From: JAWXVD01 sp044425705
Lineage (GTDB): Bacteria; Bacillota; Clostridia; Lachnospirales; Lachnospiraceae
Direction: 5' to 3'
NCBI GenBank assembly: GCA_044425705.1
Contig: JAWXVD010000133.1
Coordinates: 1-9,506, forward strand
Length of the DNA stretch: 9,506 nt
Both the position numbers and the translations under genes were made by a program. Each line of letters opens with the position of its first letter. The stretch's first letter is position 1. The notes under the pieces were generated by a model that worked only from the letters and a program-made list of their open reading frames with translations, was not told where the DNA came from and made no database searches. Positions 6,572 to 9,506 of this stretch are shown piece after piece.

Positions 6572-7005
6572 CTGAATAATACTATAAATCATTGCTGAAG
6601 CTCTGGCTCCATTTGGAGTATTCGAGAATAAAAAATTCTTTCTTCCAATTACGATCATCTTTATAAGACGTTCTGCTCTTGAATTGGTCAACTCTATATT
6701 ACCATCTTCAAGCATGGTATAAAAAGTATCCTTTTGGTTCAAGGCATAACCAATTGCCTTGCCTAATAGACTCTTAGGTAAGGTTTTCGTTGATAGTGCT
6801 CCTAGATAATCATAGAACTCTTCGAGTATCTGCTGGATACTTTTCTTTTCTCATGTCTAAGCGCAGTGCTGTAATGTAGTTATTCTCATCGGCATAGCTT
6901 TCCAATGTAAAGAGCTTTGCTAAGAAATCTAAACACTTCTTAGCTTGCTCACATTCTCGTACTTTATAGGCATCATGTAAATAGCGTCTATTAATGGGAA
7001 CTTCC
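6557..7005 (-). pseudogene. IS66 TnpC relic B, C-terminal half, frameshifted
   Basis: Minus-strand C-terminal half of an IS66 transposase. Recognisable segments are NRRYLHDAYK near 6990, then KSLLGKAIGYALNQ, then LEDGNIELTNSRAERLIK and IGRKNFLFSNTPNGA (family: LEDGRLELSNNRAERSIKPFVIGRKNWLFANTPRGA). One frameshift near 6845 (between RKEK and SIQQILEEF) breaks the reading. The C-terminus stops early at ANS. The N-terminal half is absent, cut at the WAHxRR motif where the copy meets relic C. Confidence 0.85.
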
Positions 7006-7008
7006 CAT
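6994..7008. repeat. 15-base perfect palindrome at the head-to-head junction
   Basis: ATGGGAACTTCCCAT is a perfect 7-bp inverted repeat around a single central base (7001). It marks exactly the point where the two divergent TnpC halves meet. In each copy the inner arm corresponds to the codons of the conserved WAH motif before the Arg pair. Confidence 0.75.
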
Positions 7009-7557
7009 AACAAAAGACACTTTATTGATAGTATTCCATTGGACAATAAAGGGAAGGAAATCCCTGTTTCCAAAGGGACCGTAGGTCGGGAGCATATTAA
7101 ACTATGCTTTAACTTAGAAGAAAAAATGAAGAACATAGTTATAAAGAAAAGCAAACGTTAGGATGTATCACATGTTATCCTTGATGCCTTTTGGTCATGG
7201 GTGGATGAGAAGCTTACTACTGCACTTAATTACGCAAAGAATAATCCTTTATACCTAGTAACCTTTTTAGAAGATGGGCGACTAGAAATTTACAACAACA
7301 GATGCTAAGCTCATATCAAACTATTTATAACTGCAATGAGAGCTTGGCCATTTGCCGATGCTCCAAAGGGTGCTACTGCAAATGCTATTCTATATACATT
7401 AGCGGAAAGTGCAAAAGCCGATGAACTAAATGTATATGAGTATTCAAAATACTTATTAACTAAGATTCCAGAACTGGATCATCATAATCAACCAGAGTTC
7501 CTAGATGACCTATTGCTATGGTCTGAACAGTTGCCAGATGATTGTAAATTGAAGTAG
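7006..7557 (+). pseudogene. IS66 TnpC relic C, C-terminal half, two nonsense codons
   Basis: Plus-strand C-terminal half of a different IS66 TnpC, all in one frame. It starts HNKRHFIDSIPLDNKGKEIP, continues with LDAFWSWVDEKLTTALNYAK, then FLEDGRLEIYNNR, then AWPFADAPKGA and a full C-terminal tail to TAG 7555-7557. Stops TAG 7159-7161 and TAA 7306-7308 interrupt it without shifting the frame. The family Ala-Glu-Arg-Ser after NNR is replaced by Cys-stop-Ala-His. It is more closely akin to the 'SIPLDNKGK' branch of IS66 than copy B is, so the two halves come from different elements. Confidence 0.85.
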
Positions 7558-7652
7558 GTAAAAAAGAAGTGCCTCAAATAAGTTGTAATAATCGTATCAT
7601 GAGATGGTGATATTTTCACTACACCTTGTATTGAAGCACTTACCACTAGGTA

Positions 7653-7671
7653 TGCTTGAGTTGACGCTTAC
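7653..7671 (-). repeat. Right terminal inverted repeat of the IS66-type relic
   Basis: On the minus strand it reads GTAAGCGTCAACTCAAGCA, with its outward end at 7671. It differs from the left end only at two adjacent positions. Confidence 0.8.
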
Positions 7672-7697
7672 GATACAAAAATTCATCTATCGTTTAC
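7672..7697 (+). pseudogene. IS66 TnpC relic A, resumed piece, with right target copy
   Basis: After the right inverted end come GATACAAA (right target copy, 7672-7679) and codons reading IQKFIYRLHS. This continues relic A, which stopped at LALKQTQ, to give the family pattern ALKQIQKIYRLE. The piece is lost just before the agrB-like stop codon (7701-7703). Confidence 0.6.
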
Positions 7698-7700
7698 ATT

Positions 7701-8258
7701 CTAATCTTGTTGTACTATTACCATTAAAAATGATATAGTAGTTAAGAGCATTGTAAGGGTTATGGTGACCACAGCGATTGGTATATTTAACATATATCCT
7801 ACAAGATTTAAACCAACTATAATAATAAGATTTCGACGTAATTTCTTCTTATAATACTCACTTTCCCTAAACTCCATATTGGGTGCTTGGCCAAGTAAAC
7901 TTAAATATGTAACTCCACATAAAACGACTGATAAACAAAATGTTAAATCTATAGGGATTATTATTATTTTAGGCAGTAAAATGACTCCAGTAGCTGATAC
8001 AACTGAAAGCAAATAACAGTATATAAAGTTCTTAAAATGGAATCCGCCCACATATGGTCTTATAAGGTGAAAGACTAATAGAAACAATAGCATTGCTCCT
8101 AAAGAATGAAGAAATAGTGCTATTATTATGCAAGTTATTATAAACAGCCCCTGTTCTATTGTTGCTTGAAAACCATATTTGTAGATTTCATAATCATTCT
8201 GGTTCCCCTTCATGCAGTATGTAATCCACCTCGCTAATGATACATAAATCCTATCCAT
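7701..8258 (-). CDS. agrB: AgrB-like autoinducer-processing membrane peptidase
   Basis: A 185-residue accessory gene regulator B family protein that cuts and cyclises the autoinducer precursor in the membrane. The catalytic block RPYVGGFHFKNFIYC is clear. Counting from the TTG at 8261, Arg68, His75 and Cys82 lie at the spacing known for AgrB (His and Cys seven apart). Several hydrophobic helices follow. The start ATG 8258 shares its A with the agrD stop (TGATG), so translation is coupled. The TTG one codon upstream is a possible alternative start. The stop sits right at the edge of the IS graveyard but the length is normal for the family, so the gene appears intact. Confidence 0.93.
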   Translation of the reverse strand: MDRIYVSLARWITYCMKGNQNDYEIYKYGFQATIEQGLFIITCIIIALFLHSLGAMLLFLLVFHLIRPYVGGFHFKNFIYCYLLSVVSATGVILLPKIIIIPIDLTFCLSVVLCGVTYLSLLGQAPNMEFRESEYYKKKLRRNLIIIVGLNLVGYMLNIPIAVVTITLTMLLTTISFLMVIVQQD

Positions 8259-8419
8259 CAATATTTTTTTAAAGAATCTAATGCTTTTGGTTTTTCTACA
8301 TCATGAAAAATTGCGAAACATATTGCATTTGAGCTGGCAGCACTCATAGTAACTAGACATAGTGATAATGCACCTAATAATTTAGGATTATTTTTAATTT
8401 TTGATATGAATTTTTTCAT
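8258..8419 (-). CDS. agrD: AgrD-like cyclic autoinducer peptide precursor
   Basis: A 53-residue precursor missed by length-limited gene finding. It starts at ATG 8419 with a GGAGAG site. It has a basic amphipathic N-terminus (MKKFISKIKNNPKLLG), a hydrophobic middle, a core around SSNAICFAIF, and an acidic/basic C-terminal tail HDVEKPKAL, matching the usual AgrD order of helix, core, and recognition tail with Pro. The single core Cys34 followed by FAIF predicts a five-residue thiolactone ring, with AgrB cutting between Phe38 and His39. Cys21 lies in the hydrophobic leader. The stop overlaps the agrB start by one base. Together with AgrB and the sensor kinase it forms a complete signal module apart from the response regulator. 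Confidence 0.88.
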   Translation of the reverse strand: MKKFISKIKNNPKLLGALSLCLVTMSAASSNAICFAIFHDVEKPKALDSLKKY

Positions 8420-8499
8420 TGAAACTCTCCTTTTAATTTGTATTTTTTATATAATATCATATCCTATTCCAAAATCCTTTTAAGGTAATAATTAGAACG
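8420..8499 (-). other. Spacer between sensor kinase and agrD
   Basis: 80 bases, very AT-rich. It contains TATGAT/TATTAT/TATAAA stretches that could serve as -10 boxes, but no matching -35. It may hold an internal promoter for agrD-agrB, which I cannot establish. Confidence 0.3.
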
Positions 8500-9506
8500 T
8501 TATTTGTCATTTTGCGAATTTATAAATAAGACCAATTTTAAGGTAAAGGTATCTGTATTATGCTCTAAGTTCATATACCCCTTGTATTTCTCACAAACAC
8601 TTTTTATGGCAGCTATACCATAACCATGATTCTGTCTGTCTTTTTTGATGGTTTGAAGCATTCCGTATTTATTCTTTACAAGTTCCCCATTATAAGCGTT
8701 TATACAACTTATTACTAAGTAATTATTTTGGTATGTAATATGCAAGTCAATAAATTTTTTATCATTTAGTACCTTTTCACTTGCTTCTATGGCATTATTT
8801 AGTATGTTTCCGATTAAAATACTTAAATCTGCCCCATGAAATGGAATCGCTATAGGTATATTGACATCTTGCTCAAAAGCAATGTTCTGCTTTTTCATTT
8901 TTATATATTTAGAATTTATGATGGAGTCTATTGCTACATTTCCAGTTCGGGATATTCCAGTATTATGTAATGTATCTTCAAGCAAATCATCTATATAACT
9001 ATATGCCTCATCTATCTTTTTTTCATACAAATATCCACGCAGAGTAATAAGATGACTTTTGATTTCATGATTTGTTTTCCTGATATCGTCTATCATTAAT
9101 TCTATTTCCTCGTTATGTTCTTCTTTCATCTGAAATTGTTGAACATATTGTTCGTGTTTTGCTTTTATTTCAGTCTCTCTAATTAAAAGTTGATATACCT
9201 TTAGAACTATAATATTTGTAAATATTAAGATACCCACTAATAGTAATGAGAGGCTGATGTCTACCTCTTTTGCACCTTGTAAATTATTAGTAAATACAAC
9301 ATACATTAATATCAAGCTTATTATTGGTACAATCAAAATAACTATACTGTATTTTTTACTGTATGATAAAATATTACTTCTATCACGCATATATTTAAAA
9401 ACAAAAAACATGCCAATGGAGAGAATTTTTGAAATTATCAGTCCAAAAATCGATGCATTTTCGAGCGGTAGTGATAAAAGTATAAACACATATCCAACAA
9501 AAAACT
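8500..9506 (-). CDS. agrC: AgrC-like GHKL sensor histidine kinase (5' end outside window)
   Basis: Receptor kinase for the cyclic peptide made by the next two genes. The frame is open to the window edge. A GTG at 9489 is internal rather than the start, since AgrC proteins are usually over 400 residues and only about 334 are visible. At least three membrane segments come first, then a coiled-coil linker (about 105-135 counted from the GTG). The phospho-acceptor region is TNHEIKSHLITLRGYL, with His141 the likely site. The GHKL ATPase N-box is IGNILNNAIEAS and the G-box is NHGYGIAAIKSV. The stop codon at 8500 comes 80 bases before agrD. The cognate LytTR response regulator, usually adjacent, must be further upstream or elsewhere. 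Confidence 0.88.
   Translation of the reverse strand, partial: FFVGYVFILLSLPLENASIFGLIISKILSIGMFFVFKYMRDRSNILSYSKKYSIVILIVPIISLILMYVVFTNNLQGAKEVDISLSLLLVGILIFTNIIVLKVYQLLIRETEIKAKHEQYVQQFQMKEEHNEEIELMIDDIRKTNHEIKSHLITLRGYLYEKKIDEAYSYIDDLLEDTLHNTGISRTGNVAIDSIINSKYIKMKKQNIAFEQDVNIPIAIPFHGADLSILIGNILNNAIEASEKVLNDKKFIDLHITYQNNYLVISCINAYNGELVKNKYGMLQTIKKDRQNHGYGIAAIKSVCEKYKGYMNLEHNTDTFTLKLVLFINSQNDK

Larger units (their letters stand above)
6503..7671. mobile_element. Decayed IS66-type element, two tnpC halves head to head
   Basis: A 1169-bp relic bounded by 19-base inverted ends that start with GTAAGC (17 of 19 matching), flanked by a degenerate 8-bp duplication, and inserted inside an older IS66 relic. 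Inside are two diverged TnpC C-terminal halves pointing outwards (minus 6557-7005, plus 7006-7557). Complete IS66 elements are usually about 2.5 kb with tnpA, tnpB and tnpC. tnpA and tnpB are missing here, so both outer ends are the tnpC-side end of the element. It cannot move by itself. Confidence 0.8.

Noticed and set aside
1..9506. CRISPR arrays, tRNA or rRNA genes
   Set aside because: No regularly spaced repeats and no recognisable tRNA or rRNA sequence were seen on either strand.

Overview
The window is AT-rich and almost all genes read leftwards (minus strand). Strong GGAGG-type ribosome binding sites, an agr-type quorum-sensing locus, a RumC-like cysteine-rich peptide with its radical SAM maturase, and IS66 relics together point to an anaerobic gut-type Firmicute (Clostridia, perhaps Lachnospiraceae or Clostridiaceae). 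The species cannot be fixed from the sequence alone.

Layout in the direction of transcription (right to left). (1) 9506-7701: an agr locus in the order agrC-like sensor kinase (5' end outside the window), agrD-like 53-residue autoinducer precursor, agrB-like peptidase. No response regulator lies inside the window. (2) 7700-6100: an insertion-sequence graveyard. An old plus-strand IS66 tnpC relic (from about 6148) is split by a second, 1169-bp decayed IS66-type element (6503-7671). That element has 19-bp inverted ends and a degenerate 8-bp target duplication, and consists of two diverged tnpC C-terminal halves fused head to head. (3) 5930-2049: a RiPP (sactipeptide) operon. It holds a 57-residue precursor with five cysteines, an 18-bp stem-loop, a long leader, a SPASM radical SAM maturase and a peptide-exporter-type ABC transporter without a peptidase domain, and ends at an intrinsic terminator (1961-1997). 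(4) 1686-1: a separate three-gene operon of an ECF-type sigma factor, a six-helix membrane protein and an ABC ATPase (3' end outside the window).

How the parts may work together. The precursor core places cysteines at core positions 3, 5, 22 and 26, the same as my recollection of ruminococcin C1, plus one more at position 24. The maturase would install sulfur-to-alpha-carbon thioethers and the exporter would release the product. An Arg directly before the core suggests activation by a trypsin-like protease. The agr locus could time production by quorum sensing and the sigma/ABC operon could give sensing or self-protection. Both of these links rest on position only.

The most interesting content is the five-cysteine RumC-like peptide operon next to an agr system, followed by the readable nested history of the IS66 elements.
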